The notes beneath the pieces were generated by a model. It did not search any database, was not told where the DNA came from, and saw only the letters and a list, made by a program, of their open reading frames with translations. Both the position numbers and the translations under genes were made by a program. DNA of 64,000 nt, from the NCBI RefSeq assembly GCF_029338555.1, contig NZ_CP119989.1:1054001-1118000 (forward strand), read 5' to 3'. Positions 42,538 to 50,923 of the stretch are shown here, piece by piece (positions within the stretch are counted from its first letter, which is position 1; each line of letters opens with the position of its first letter). The DNA comes from Halobaculum marinum (GTDB taxonomy: Archaea; Halobacteriota; Halobacteria; Halobacteriales; Haloferacaceae).

Positions 42538-43494
42538 TCAGCGGAAGCCCATCGCTTCGATCTGCTCTTGGTACCGGTTCCGGATGGTGACCTCCGTCAC
42601 CTGCGCCACGTCGGCGACCTCGCGCTGCGTCTTCTTCTCGTTACACAGCAGCGAGGCGGCGTAGATGGCGGCGGCGGCGAAGCCCGTGGGCGACTTGCCC
42701 GACAGCAGGCCCTGCTCGGCGGACACGTCGATGATCTCTGTGGCCTTCGCCTGTGTCTCCTCGCTGAGGTTGAGCGCGCTGGCGAACCGCGGGACGAACT
42801 GCTTGGGGTCGACCGGCTTCAGTTCGAGACCGAGTTCCTGGGAGATGTAGCGGTAGGTCCGACCGATCTCCTTCTGCTCGACCCGGGACACCTCCGCGAC
42901 CTCGTCGAGCGAGCGCGGGATGCCCTCCTGCCGGCACGCCGCGTACAGCGCGGCGGTCGCGACGCCCTCGATGGAGCGCCCGCGGATGAGGTCCTCCTTC
43001 AGCGCGCGGCGGTAGATGACGGAGGCGACCTCGCGGACCGAGCGGGGGACGCCCAGCGCGGAGGCCATGCGGTCGATCTCAGAGAGCGCGAACTGGAGGT
43101 TGCGCTCGCCCGCGTCTTTGGTGCGGATGCGCTCTTGCCACTTGCGGAGGCGGTGCATCTGCGAGCGCTTCTCGGAGGACAGCGACCGGCCGTAGGCGTC
43201 TTTGTCCTTCCAGTCGATAGTGGTCGTCAGCCCCTTGTCGTGCATCGTCTCCGTCACCGGGGCGCCCACCCGAGACTTCGACTGCCGCTCGGAGTGGTTG
43301 AACGCGCGCCACTCCGGTCCGCGGTCGATCTGGCGCTCGTCGAGCACCAGCCCACAGTCGTCACAGACCAGTTCTCCCTGGTCAGCGTCCATGACGACGT
43401 TGTCGCTGGAACACTCCGGGCACGAGAGCGTCTCGTCCGACTGCTTCTCCGACTCCCCGCTCTCCCGTTGTCGCTGTCGGCTCGGACCTTCCAT
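42538..43494 (-). CDS. tfb: Transcription initiation factor TFB
   Basis: A 318-residue archaeal TFIIB homolog. The zinc ribbon uses Cys25, Cys28, Cys44 and Cys47 (CPEC and CDDC). The B-finger/linker follows ([21 protein letters not shown]). Two cyclin folds (about 125-210 and 220-312) end with a helix-turn-helix ([23 protein letters not shown]) that reads the BRE next to TATA boxes. It recruits RNA polymerase. Haloarchaea have several TFBs with different gene sets; which paralog this is cannot be told. Its own promoter is a strong TATA box. The neighbour across the divergent gap is a small protein-methyltransferase pair. Confidence 0.97.
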   Translation of the reverse strand: MEGPSRQRQRESGESEKQSDETLSCPECSSDNVVMDADQGELVCDDCGLVLDERQIDRGPEWRAFNHSERQSKSRVGAPVTETMHDKGLTTTIDWKDKDAYGRSLSSEKRSQMHRLRKWQERIRTKDAGERNLQFALSEIDRMASALGVPRSVREVASVIYRRALKEDLIRGRSIEGVATAALYAACRQEGIPRSLDEVAEVSRVEQKEIGRTYRYISQELGLELKPVDPKQFVPRFASALNLSEETQAKATEIIDVSAEQGLLSGKSPTGFAAAAIYAASLLCNEKKTQREVADVAQVTEVTIRNRYQEQIEAMGFR

Positions 43495-43517
43495 TAATAA
43501 GTCTTCTGTCGCGGCTC

Positions 43518-43527
43518 GTATTTAAAG
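43518..43527 (-). promoter_or_regulatory. TATA box of the tfb gene
   Basis: Reads ctttaaatac on the coding strand, a near-consensus haloarchaeal TATA box, centred 28 bases before the ATG at 43494. Confidence 0.75.
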
Positions 43528-43752
43528 CTTTGGGCCGACGTTCTCGCAGAATCTGTAACACAGACCCGTTCACGCACTCGTTTTCAGGCAGTATCAGGGG
43601 CTCAACCGAACCGATACGCATGTCGTGGGGGGTGTCGACGTTCGGTGCACGACGCGTCTGTTCGGCCTGTAGACACCTCTCGACGGGTGGTTCGCGTTCG
43701 ACGCTGCCGCCGTGGCTGGCGACTGAGATAACCACTGGACATTAGCAAACGC

Positions 43753-43762
43753 TTTTGTATTA
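43753..43762 (+). promoter_or_regulatory. TATA-like box of the small gene at 43782
   Basis: The sequence ttttgtatta is centred about 25 bases before ATG 43782. Confidence 0.6.
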
Positions 43763-43781
43763 CCGGGTGTACGGTGTTGCC

Positions 43782-44195
43782 ATGAGCACCCAGTCGCCCG
43801 CGCACGTCCGCCAGGCCGTGGCCAGTGCCGAACCGGTCGACGCCGAACCGGTCACCATCGACGCCGCCGCGCTGTCCTCGACGGCGCCGGCGGACCTGCG
43901 CGACCTGCGCGCCGCGCTCGCCGACGAGGGGTACGTCCCCGCCGGCCTGCGCGTCGAAGCGGACTTCACGACCGACTGCTCCATCGAGACGCAGCGCGAG
44001 GCGGACCGCCTGCGCTCGCTGGTCCGCACCGCCAGTCACCTCGGCGCGGGCGAACTCGTCGTCCACACGGACGCCGACGCCGACGCCGAGAAGGTCTGTC
44101 CCGCGCTGGAGGCGCTGGCCGAGCGCGCCGAGCGCGAGGGCGTCTCGCTCACCGTCGCCGGCGCGGTCGACTCGCCCGCGGACGTGGACGCCTGA
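43782..44195 (+). CDS. Conserved hypothetical protein, 137 aa, paired with methyltransferase
   Basis: A soluble alpha/beta protein. Strand-helix units read VTIDAAALSSTAPADLRDLRAALADEGYVPAGLRVEADF, then THLGAGELVVHTDADADAEKVCPALEALAERAEREGVSLTVAG, which has the look of a small Rossmann-like or TIM-fragment fold. The family is not recognised with confidence. Its stop lies four bases before the GTG of the METTL5-like gene, so the two share a transcript and probably a role in RNA modification or metabolism. Confidence 0.75.
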   Translation: MSTQSPAHVRQAVASAEPVDAEPVTIDAAALSSTAPADLRDLRAALADEGYVPAGLRVEADFTTDCSIETQREADRLRSLVRTASHLGAGELVVHTDADADAEKVCPALEALAERAEREGVSLTVAGAVDSPADVDA

Positions 44196-44199
44196 ACCG

Positions 44200-44844
44200 G
44201 TGGCGAGTCGTCGCGCGCTGGAGGGGGAGTTGGCCGTCGTCGCCGGCTTCGACGACCCCACGGCGAGTCTCGAACAGTACCCGACGCCCGCAGACGTGGC
44301 CGCCCACGTCGTCCACCTCGCGGACCTCCGCGGCGACGTCGAGGGGGGGACCGTCGTCGACCTCGGCGCCGGCACCGGGATGTTCGCCCTCGGTGCCGCC
44401 CTCCGCGGCGCCACTCGCGTTGTCGGCGTCGAACTCGATCGCGGCGCGCTCGCGGTCGCGCGCGCCAACGAACGCCGCGTCGGCGCCCGCACGGCCGTCC
44501 ACTGGGTGCACGCCGACGCGACGCGTCCCCCGCTGTCGCGCGACCGCGTCGCCGACGAAGGCCCCGTCACCGCGATCATGAACCCGCCGTTCGGCGCCCA
44601 GACCGGCAACGAACACGCCGACCGCGCGTTCCTGGAGACGGTCGCCGCGCTCGCGGACGTGTCGTACTCCGTCCACAACGCCGGGAGCCGCGAGTTCGTG
44701 GAGGCGTTCGCCGCCGACGAGGGCGGTACGGTGACCGACGCCTTCGCCGCGACGCTCACGCTCGACAGGACGTACGACCACCAGACGAGCGCCGCCGCCG
44801 ACATCGACGCCGAGGTGTTTCGGATCGAGTGGAGCGGTGCGTAG
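44200..44844 (+). CDS. METTL5-like N6-adenine RNA methyltransferase
   Basis: A 214-residue SAM-dependent methyltransferase. The SAM motif VVDLGAGTGMFALGAAL lies near residues 49-65, and the catalytic motif NPPFGAQTGNEHADRAFLE near 127-145. NPPF plus the following QTGN-H-D pattern is the signature of METTL5, which places m6A on small-subunit rRNA in eukaryotes. The N-terminal LEQYPTPADVAAHVV is also typical. Archaeal members are predicted rRNA methylases. It starts with GTG right after the small upstream gene. It is convergent with the rhomboid gene, 15 bases apart. Confidence 0.88.
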   Translation: MASRRALEGELAVVAGFDDPTASLEQYPTPADVAAHVVHLADLRGDVEGGTVVDLGAGTGMFALGAALRGATRVVGVELDRGALAVARANERRVGARTAVHWVHADATRPPLSRDRVADEGPVTAIMNPPFGAQTGNEHADRAFLETVAALADVSYSVHNAGSREFVEAFAADEGGTVTDAFAATLTLDRTYDHQTSAAADIDAEVFRIEWSGA

Positions 44845-44859
44845 CGACGGGCCGCCCGC

Positions 44860-46578
44860 TCACTGCCGACCGCCGTAGCGCTCGCGCGTCGCGACCCTGA
44901 CCTGCGTCGCCGTCGCGTTCCCCGTCGAGGTGTTCCCCTCCCCGGCGAGCGCGAATACCGCACGCCCGTCGCGGACGAACGCCAGGCCGTTCGCCGTCAC
45001 CGTCTCGTTCTCCGAGGGAATCGGTGCCGTCACGCTCCGGTTGTCGCCCGCGACGAGCAGTTCGAAGCCGGTCACCGTCGGGACGACCGAGACGGTTCGA
45101 CCGTCGATTCGGGGCTCTGCGGTCGACGCGTTCGAGAGGTGTGCCAGTCGGGTCACCCCGTCGTGGGTGAGCGTCACCCGGTAGGCAGGCCCGTCGCCGC
45201 CGACAGTCGTCCAGCCTCGCCGGTCGACCCGGACGACCTCCCGCCACCCGACGCCGCCGAGGACGACCCGCTGGGTGCCCGCGAACGCGAGTCGCCCTTT
45301 CGACACCGCCGTCGTCCACACCCCTCGCTCGGGGTTGCGGACGACGACGCCGGAGGTGTTCACGGTCGTCGACTCGCCGAACGCCTCAATGTCGACTACC
45401 GACACCATGCCGTTCTCCACCCCCTCGGCGTAGGTGACGGTGTAGCCGCGAACCTCGACGGGGTCGCCGGGCAGCGGGTCGTCGTCGACCGCCGTGAGGT
45501 TCACGTACAGCGCCGGCCCCGTCAGCACTGCCAGCACGACGAGGAGCGCGGCGACCGCGCCGCGCCGCGGAGTGAGCGACCGCAGTGCCGCGCGCACGGA
45601 GTCGGCGGCGGGGGCGTCGCGGTCGACCGCGAGCGCCGCGACGAGCACAGCCGACAGCGCGACGAGCGCGAGGCCGACCCCGCGGTAGAGGACGAACGTC
45701 TCGCCGCCACGGTACCAGTACACCGCCCACAGCGACTGCTCGACGCCGACGAGGAGCGCGCCCAGCGCGAGGCGCCGCGGCGGCGGGAGGTCGTCGCCGC
45801 GGGCGGCCGCCAGCCACGCCGCCGCGAGGATGCCGACGAGCAGCCCCAGCGCGTGCCCTTGGATGGCGATATCGGCCCACCACGGCGTGATGTACGCCGA
45901 CCGGCCGCTCGCTTGGAGGACGGGCGTACTCAGCGCGCTGTACGCCGTCGACACGAGGCCGGCGCCCGACAGCGCGACGACCGTCCCGAGCGGGTAGTAC
46001 ACCAAGGCGGCGCCGACGAACGCGAACACGACGCCGGAGAAGCCGATGACCGGCCCGAGCGCGAACGCGCCCGAGACGAGCCCCACGACGAGCGCGGCCG
46101 CCGGGAACAGGAGGAACGCGCGAGCGTAGGGGTTGTACGCGAGCGATCCGAGTCGCGAGCCGTCGCGCGCCCGCCCGAACGACGAGGCGCCGCGTCGCCG
46201 CGGGTAGTGGCCGACCGCGTACTCGACGAGCGGTGCGACCGCGAGCGTGCCGAAGAGGTTGCCGAGCAGGTGGCCCGAGCCGGAGTGGGCGAACGGCGAC
46301 ACGACGACGCCCAGCGGCGCGAGGTACGACCACGCCCGAAACGGAATCACGACGGGCGCGTTCCAGTGGTTCCACCCGCCCTGCACGAACAGGTACACCG
46401 CGAGGACGAACCCCGAAACCGTCAGTGTCCCCCACGGGACGCCCAACAGGAGACGGCTCCGGATCCGAGGACCGCGCTCGGCGCCGGCGAGTCGCTCCAG
46501 CGCGACGACGAGCGCCAGCGTGAGCACCGCGGCGGCGACGACCGCCACACGGGAGCCGAACACGACCGGGGAGTTCAC
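44860..46578 (-). CDS. Rhomboid-family intramembrane serine protease with C-terminal exodomain
   Basis: A 572-residue protein. Its membrane core (about residues 1-365) has the rhomboid site: Ser near residue 181 in GFSGVVFAF and His near residue 241 in IQGHALGLLVG. A conserved HSGSGHLLGNL element lies near 95-105. After the last helix (AALLVVLAVLTGPALYV, about 350-366) comes a soluble, beta-rich domain of about 205 residues with several Asn-glycosylation sequons, probably outside the cell. The start is the GTG at VNSPVVFGSR, just before helix one; an ATG 23 codons earlier is possible. It would cut membrane-protein substrates. Confidence 0.85.
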   Translation of the reverse strand: MNSPVVFGSRVAVVAAAVLTLALVVALERLAGAERGPRIRSRLLLGVPWGTLTVSGFVLAVYLFVQGGWNHWNAPVVIPFRAWSYLAPLGVVVSPFAHSGSGHLLGNLFGTLAVAPLVEYAVGHYPRRRGASSFGRARDGSRLGSLAYNPYARAFLLFPAAALVVGLVSGAFALGPVIGFSGVVFAFVGAALVYYPLGTVVALSGAGLVSTAYSALSTPVLQASGRSAYITPWWADIAIQGHALGLLVGILAAAWLAAARGDDLPPPRRLALGALLVGVEQSLWAVYWYRGGETFVLYRGVGLALVALSAVLVAALAVDRDAPAADSVRAALRSLTPRRGAVAALLVVLAVLTGPALYVNLTAVDDDPLPGDPVEVRGYTVTYAEGVENGMVSVVDIEAFGESTTVNTSGVVVRNPERGVWTTAVSKGRLAFAGTQRVVLGGVGWREVVRVDRRGWTTVGGDGPAYRVTLTHDGVTRLAHLSNASTAEPRIDGRTVSVVPTVTGFELLVAGDNRSVTAPIPSENETVTANGLAFVRDGRAVFALAGEGNTSTGNATATQVRVATRERYGGRQ

Positions 46579-46662
46579 ACCGGGGGTCCGGACCCGCCGT
46601 ACTTCACGGTGCCGCTCGGGTGGATTGCCAGCGGGCGCGGTCAGCACCGGCCGAGCAGCGGC

Positions 46663-47841
46663 TCACAGCGACCGCAACGCGGTCTGCGGCGGCACGACCC
46701 ACTCGGTGCCGGTCTCGGTCACACGGACCATCTCCTCTTGCCCGACGTACCCCCACTCGGTGGCGACGCCCAACTCCATCGTATACACTTCGCCCGGTCG
46801 CACGGCGTGGCGGGGCGCCTCCCCGTAGCGCTCCCACTCCGGGCCGAGCAAGGTGCCGCCGTCGTGGGCCGCCCGGCCAACCTGGTGACCGAAGGCGTGC
46901 TCGAAGGCGGGCCACCCGCGCGAGGTGAGTTCCTCGCGGGCGGCGGCGTCGACCTCGTGGCCGACCGCGCCCGGCCCGAGTACGTCGTGGCCGGCGTCGA
47001 TGGCGGCGCGCACGTCACGGAACGCCTCCCGGAGTCCGTCGCTGACGTCTCCCCTGACCCACAGCCGCTGGATGTCCGAGGCGTAGCCGTCGCGCCGGAT
47101 GCCGAAGTCGACGTGGAGCAGTTCCCCCTCGTCGACGGTGTGGTCGGCGGGGAGCGTGTGCCCAACCTCGCGGTCGCCCATGTGGACCGTCGGGCAGTAG
47201 TCCCACGCCCACGCCGAGTCGAGACCGCGCTCGGTCATGCGGTCGTGGAGGAAGGCCGCGAACTCGCGTTCCGTCGTCTCGGGCGTCCACTCGGCGGTCG
47301 CCGCGGCGAGCAGTTCCTCGGTCTCTTCGGCGGCGGCGCGGACTCGTTCGTACTCCGTGTCGGACTTGATCCCGCGCAGGCGACGGACCAGCGCGCTCGC
47401 CGACACGAACTCCCTGTCGGGGAGGTAGTCGCGCAGTTGGAGGAACAGGCCGTGCGAGAGGCCGTCGGCGACCACGTCGTCGCGGTCGTAGTTGAGCGCG
47501 ACCCGCTCGGCGCCCATCCCGTCGAGCACCTCGCGGAGCGGCTCGGCTATCGACTCGTCGTACGGGTGGACCTCGTGGACGCCCAGGTCGCGCGCGGTCG
47601 GCGCGTCGTGGCGACCGAGGACGACCGCCGCCGAGTCGGGACCGACGACGACCGCGGTCGGCCACACCACGTCGAACCCGAGGAGGTACGGGAAACACGG
47701 CTCCGGAGTCACGTCCGTCTCGCGGCCGACCGACAGCCACGCGTCCACGTCGTCGCTGGCAGCCACCGCCGCCTGCGCGGCGGCGACCTTCTCCGCCACG
47801 ACCGCCGCGTCCACTCCCTCGACCTCGCCTGCGTCGCTCAT
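46663..47841 (-). CDS. M24 family Xaa-Pro peptidase
   Basis: A complete 392-residue M24 metallopeptidase. The N-terminal creatinase-like domain (about 1-165) is followed by the catalytic domain. All five metal-ligand positions are visible: Asp in LHVDFG, Asp in GYASDIQ, His in FGHQVGRAAHDGG, Glu in YTMELGV and Glu in GQEEMVRV. It would remove an N-terminal residue preceding proline, or act on a related dipeptide. It is the second M24 gene here, along with the partial one at the left edge; the two differ in sequence and are distant paralogs. It lies downstream of menF in the same direction. Confidence 0.92.
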   Translation of the reverse strand: MSDAGEVEGVDAAVVAEKVAAAQAAVAASDDVDAWLSVGRETDVTPEPCFPYLLGFDVVWPTAVVVGPDSAAVVLGRHDAPTARDLGVHEVHPYDESIAEPLREVLDGMGAERVALNYDRDDVVADGLSHGLFLQLRDYLPDREFVSASALVRRLRGIKSDTEYERVRAAAEETEELLAAATAEWTPETTEREFAAFLHDRMTERGLDSAWAWDYCPTVHMGDREVGHTLPADHTVDEGELLHVDFGIRRDGYASDIQRLWVRGDVSDGLREAFRDVRAAIDAGHDVLGPGAVGHEVDAAAREELTSRGWPAFEHAFGHQVGRAAHDGGTLLGPEWERYGEAPRHAVRPGEVYTMELGVATEWGYVGQEEMVRVTETGTEWVVPPQTALRSL

Positions 47842-47933
47842 GGGCGTCGCTCTCGGTCGGTGGGGTTAGTCGTTAGGCAATCGGCCACCCACTCGCTCAC
47901 GGGTCGCGGTCGTCGGTCAGCTCCGACGGCCGC

Positions 47934-49292
47934 TCACGGGTCGCGCTCCAACTCGTCCATCACCGGTCGCACCTTGTGCTGGAGTTCGTCCCACTCGTCG
48001 GCGGGGTCGGAGTCGGCGACGATGCCGTTGCCCGCGAACAGGGTGGCCTGGCCGTCACCGGCGACACCCGAGCGGATGCCGACGGCGAACTCGCCGTCGC
48101 CGGCGGCGTCGAACCAGCCGACCGGCGAGGCGTACCAGCCGCGGTCCCACGTCTCGGTCTCGCGGATCGTCTCCAACGCGAGGTCGAGCGGGAGGCCGCC
48201 GACCGCGGGCGTCGGGTGGAGCGCCTCGACGAGTTCGAGCACGTGCGTGTCGCCGTCGAGGACGGCGTTGATCGGCGTCCGCAGGTGCTGGATGTTGGTG
48301 AGCTTCCGGATCCCTTGTTCGCCCTCGCCGACGGTGCCGAAGGAGTCCAACTGCTCGCAGATGGTGTCGACGACGACGCCCTGTTCGTGTTGGAGTTTGT
48401 CCGACTCCAGCAGCGAGCGGGCGTACTCGTCGTCCTCCTCGGGGGTGTCGCCGCGGGGCATCGACCCCGCCAGCGCCTCCGTCTGGACGACCTCCCCCTC
48501 GCGGCGGACGAGGCGCTCCGGCGGTGGGCCGAAGAACCCCTCGCCGTCGGTCGGCTGGACGAGGAAGCGGTAGCACTCGGGGTAGGTGCGGCGCAGGCGG
48601 CCGAGCGTGTCGGGGATGTCGATCTCGTCGACGAGGTCGACGCGCAGCGCGGTCGCCATCACCGCCTTCCGGAGCGGCCCCTCGCGGATGCGCTCGATCA
48701 CGCTGGCGACCTGTGCGGTCCACTCCTCGCGGTCGACGAGCCACTCGGTGCCGGCGACGCCCGGTTTCTCACCTCGGGGGCGCATCATCGGCAGTTCGGC
48801 GAGTCGGTCGCGGGCGTCCGCGAGCGCGTCGCGCGCGCCACCGGCGTCCGCGTCCGGGCCGTACCGGTTCACCGTGAGGTACGTGCCGCCGTCGGCGCGA
48901 GTGAGTTGGATCGCCGGGAGGATGAACGAGGCGCCCGGGAAGCCCGCCCACACGCCTGTCGCCTCGTGGTCGGGGTCGAACGCGATGCCGCCGAACACGC
49001 GGGGTCGCGTCGCCGGCGGTCCGTCGTGGTCGACGGCGTCGAACAGTCGGTCGGCGTCGGCACGGAGCGAGTCGAAGCGGTCCGGGCCGTCGGCGACGAG
49101 TCGCGCCGCGGCGCCGCCGCCGGCGACCTCCAACCCCTCCGGGGTCGACCAGTGGACGCGGTGGCGGTCGCCCGCCGCGAGGAACGAGCCGAAGGAGATG
49201 TCGGGCACCTCGCAACTGCGACTCACGAGCACCGCGTCGTCGTCGGCCTCCGTGAGCGGCACCGCCCGCGCGTCGCCGTCCGGCGGGTTCAT
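47934..49292 (-). CDS. menF: Isochorismate synthase
   Basis: A 452-residue chorismate-binding enzyme that turns chorismate into isochorismate, the first step of menaquinone synthesis. The chorismate-binding domain covers about residues 190-445. Conserved elements are PLRKAVMATALRVD, RLVRREGEVVQTEALAGSMPRG (about 268-289), HPTPAVGGLP (about 364-373) and the Mg-binding style FAGNGIVADSDPADEW (about 418-433). HPTPAVGG and AGNGIV are hallmarks of the isochorismate/salicylate group. Other men genes are not adjacent. A TATA-like cgtaaagagc on the coding strand lies 27 bases upstream of the ATG. Confidence 0.92.
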   Translation of the reverse strand: MNPPDGDARAVPLTEADDDAVLVSRSCEVPDISFGSFLAAGDRHRVHWSTPEGLEVAGGGAAARLVADGPDRFDSLRADADRLFDAVDHDGPPATRPRVFGGIAFDPDHEATGVWAGFPGASFILPAIQLTRADGGTYLTVNRYGPDADAGGARDALADARDRLAELPMMRPRGEKPGVAGTEWLVDREEWTAQVASVIERIREGPLRKAVMATALRVDLVDEIDIPDTLGRLRRTYPECYRFLVQPTDGEGFFGPPPERLVRREGEVVQTEALAGSMPRGDTPEEDDEYARSLLESDKLQHEQGVVVDTICEQLDSFGTVGEGEQGIRKLTNIQHLRTPINAVLDGDTHVLELVEALHPTPAVGGLPLDLALETIRETETWDRGWYASPVGWFDAAGDGEFAVGIRSGVAGDGQATLFAGNGIVADSDPADEWDELQHKVRPVMDELERDP

Positions 49293-49475
49293 TGGCCGTG
49301 GTAGGGGTGGGGCGCTCTTTACGCCGTTGGTTCCAGCCCCCGCCGCCGCCATCGACGGTCACGGTTTCGACGCGCAGAGTCGTGTCGCCTGTGGTGTCGA
49401 GGTGCTCGGTCGCTTCGCTCGGTCTGTTGCACGATACTGGGCGGCTCGGCCCTTCGGACCTCGCCGCCGCTGTCC

Positions 49476-49508
49476 GAGACGCTCGGTCGCTTCGCTCCCT
49501 CGCGTCTC
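49476..49508 (-). terminator. Hairpin directly after the molybdopterin oxidoreductase gene
   Basis: GAGACGC pairs with GCGTCTC around 19 bases that include ctcggtcgcttcgctc. The arm begins one base after the stop codon at 49510. It uses the same seven-base arms as the hairpins near 18400 and 18540. Confidence 0.5.
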
Positions 49509-49509
49509 G

Positions 49510-50112
49510 CTAACTGTACCGCTCTTCCTCCCACGGATTCGCCGTGTCGGAGTACCCCCGCTTCTCCCAGTACCCGCGCTCGGGTTCGGTGAGGAACTCG
49601 ACGCCGGTCACCCACTTGGCGCCCTTGTACGCGTACTTGTGGGGCGTGACGACGCGGAGCGGGCCGCCGTGGTCGTCGGGCAACTGCTCGCCGTCGTAGT
49701 CGTAGGCGAACAGCACCTCCTCGCGGTCGCACGCCGCCAGCGGGAGGTCCGTCGTGTAGCCGTCGAGCGCGTGGAACATGACCCACTCGGCGTCGTCGCG
49801 GACGCCGGCCAACTCGGCCAACTGCGGGAAGGTGACGCCGGTGAACTCGCAGTCGAACTTTGACCACCCCGTGACGCAGTGGAAGTCCTGCCGCTGCGTC
49901 TCCGACGGGAGGTCGCGGAACTCGTCGTAGTCGTACGTCAACTGCTCGTCGACGGCGCCCCACACCTCGAAGGTCCAGTCGTCGCGGTGCCAGTCGGGCG
50001 TCCCGGACTTCGAGAGGACCGGGAATCGGTCCGTCTTCCGCTGTCCCGGTGGGAGTCGCTCGTCGGAGAACTCCTCGTAGAGGTCCGTGTAGTCGGTGAC
50101 CTCGCTGCTCAT
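49510..50112 (-). CDS. Molybdopterin-dependent oxidoreductase (sulfite oxidase/YedY-type domain)
   Basis: A 200-residue protein made of the single molybdopterin-binding domain of the sulfite oxidase family. The Mo-ligating Cys is in FHCVTGWSKFD (about residue 79). The segments VMFHALDGYTTDLPL (about 111-125) and DHGGPLRVVTPHKYAYKGAKWVTGVEF (about 147-173) line the cofactor pocket. There is no signal peptide, so it is cytoplasmic, unlike YedY (MsrP). The substrate is unknown; sulfite, or reduction of a sulfoxide, are candidates. No heme partner is adjacent. A stop-abutting hairpin follows the gene. Confidence 0.9.
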   Translation of the reverse strand: MSSEVTDYTDLYEEFSDERLPPGQRKTDRFPVLSKSGTPDWHRDDWTFEVWGAVDEQLTYDYDEFRDLPSETQRQDFHCVTGWSKFDCEFTGVTFPQLAELAGVRDDAEWVMFHALDGYTTDLPLAACDREEVLFAYDYDGEQLPDDHGGPLRVVTPHKYAYKGAKWVTGVEFLTEPERGYWEKRGYSDTANPWEEERYS

Positions 50113-50271
50113 ACGCGTGCAAGTAGCCCCGCCGACCTGAGACTGTCGGCTTCCGTCGGGTGAACCCCCGACACGGGTTCTGTCGTCCTAAAACTCCTGT
50201 TGGCTCTCCGGAAATCGATCTGTCGATACGGGAAGCATCGGTTTCTATTGTCGCAAGCATCCCCCGCTGGT

Positions 50272-50279
50272 TTTAAATA
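50272..50279 (+). promoter_or_regulatory. TATA box of the RHH regulator gene
   Basis: The sequence tttaaata, within ggttttaaatacc, is centred 27 bases before ATG 50303 and is close to the consensus. Confidence 0.75.
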
Positions 50280-50302
50280 CCACGTCCGTCAAGCCCCGCA
50301 TA

Positions 50303-50518
50303 ATGCCGAAAGTCGAGATCACGGTCCCGGAGCACCTCGAGATGCAGATCGCCCAGATGGTCGAACAGGGTGAGTTCGTCAATCGGGAGGAGGCGATCGA
50401 GGAGCTGATCTCAACCGGGATGAAGGCGTACAAGACGAGCGGACCGCAGGACGCGGAGACGGAACCGGGCTTCGAGGACGACGGGATGATGGGCCACGAA
50501 GACGAGTACGTCTTCTGA
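50303..50518 (+). CDS. Ribbon-helix-helix (CopG-like) DNA-binding protein
   Basis: A 71-residue protein. The ribbon is PKVEITVPEHLEMQIAQMVEQGEF, and the helix-helix part is VNREEAIEELISTGMKAY (about residues 26-43), the standard RHH pattern for dimeric DNA binding. The C-terminal 25 residues are acidic and Met-rich (FEDDGMMGHEDEYVF) and probably disordered. It resembles the small RHH proteins widely conserved in haloarchaea. Its strong leaderless promoter suggests high expression. No toxin gene is adjacent, so an antitoxin role is unlikely. Confidence 0.85.
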   Translation: MPKVEITVPEHLEMQIAQMVEQGEFVNREEAIEELISTGMKAYKTSGPQDAETEPGFEDDGMMGHEDEYVF

Positions 50519-50613
50519 GACGCCGCGGTTGGCCGCTTCGGGTGGTCTCCGTTCGGTGTGCCCCTCCGCTGTCCCCGCGAGCGTGCAAGCCGTGCGACAT
50601 CCCCACGAACAAC

Positions 50614-50620
50614 GCTTAAC
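50614..50620 (+). promoter_or_regulatory. TATA-like box of the UPF0058 gene
   Basis: The sequence gcttaac is centred 28 bases before ATG 50645. Confidence 0.55.
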
Positions 50621-50644
50621 TCAGACAGTAGCCAACGCACGGTC

Positions 50645-50923
50645 ATGCACAAGGACGAACTCCTCGAACTCCACGAGCAGATGGTTACGATCATGGAGCA
50701 CTTTTCGGCCCGCGAGGAGGTCGACGAGGCCCTGTTCGAGCCGTACCACGAACTGAGCGTCGACCCCTCGCACGTCCACAAGTCCAAGAGCGAGCACAAA
50801 CACGCCGTGTTCGTGCTGGGCAACGCGCTCGCGACCGCCATGTCCGACGACGAGTTCTCCAACGCCGGCCGCGTCGGCAAGCGCATGGAGGAACTGGCGG
50901 ACGACGCCGAGTCGAAGCTCTGA
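50645..50923 (+). CDS. UPF0058 family protein
   Basis: A 92-residue helical protein that matches UPF0058, an archaeal family of unknown function. It begins MHKDELLELHEQMVTIMEHF and has the family's His-rich middle HVHKSKSEHKHAVFVLG (about residues 43-59), which may bind metal. The C-terminal helix is RVGKRMEELADDAESKL. Its TGA stop shares one base with the ATG of the following DUF4112 gene (TGATG), so the two are coupled. A TATA-like box lies 28 bases before the ATG. Confidence 0.9.
   Translation: MHKDELLELHEQMVTIMEHFSAREEVDEALFEPYHELSVDPSHVHKSKSEHKHAVFVLGNALATAMSDDEFSNAGRVGKRMEELADDAESKL

Noticed and set aside
43621-43743. A 40-codon plus-strand frame (MSWGVSTFG...) with one CxxC-like motif
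   Set aside because: It has no second Cys pair, no TATA box at the right distance, and lies in the shared promoter space of tfb and the divergent gene.
45139-48573. A long plus-strand open frame opposite the rhomboid, M24 and menF genes
   Set aside because: It spans three well-supported genes on the other strand and has no domain, signal or start context.
50303-50518. Toxin-antitoxin module at the RHH gene
   Set aside because: No toxin-like gene overlaps or follows it; the next gene is UPF0058 with its own promoter.
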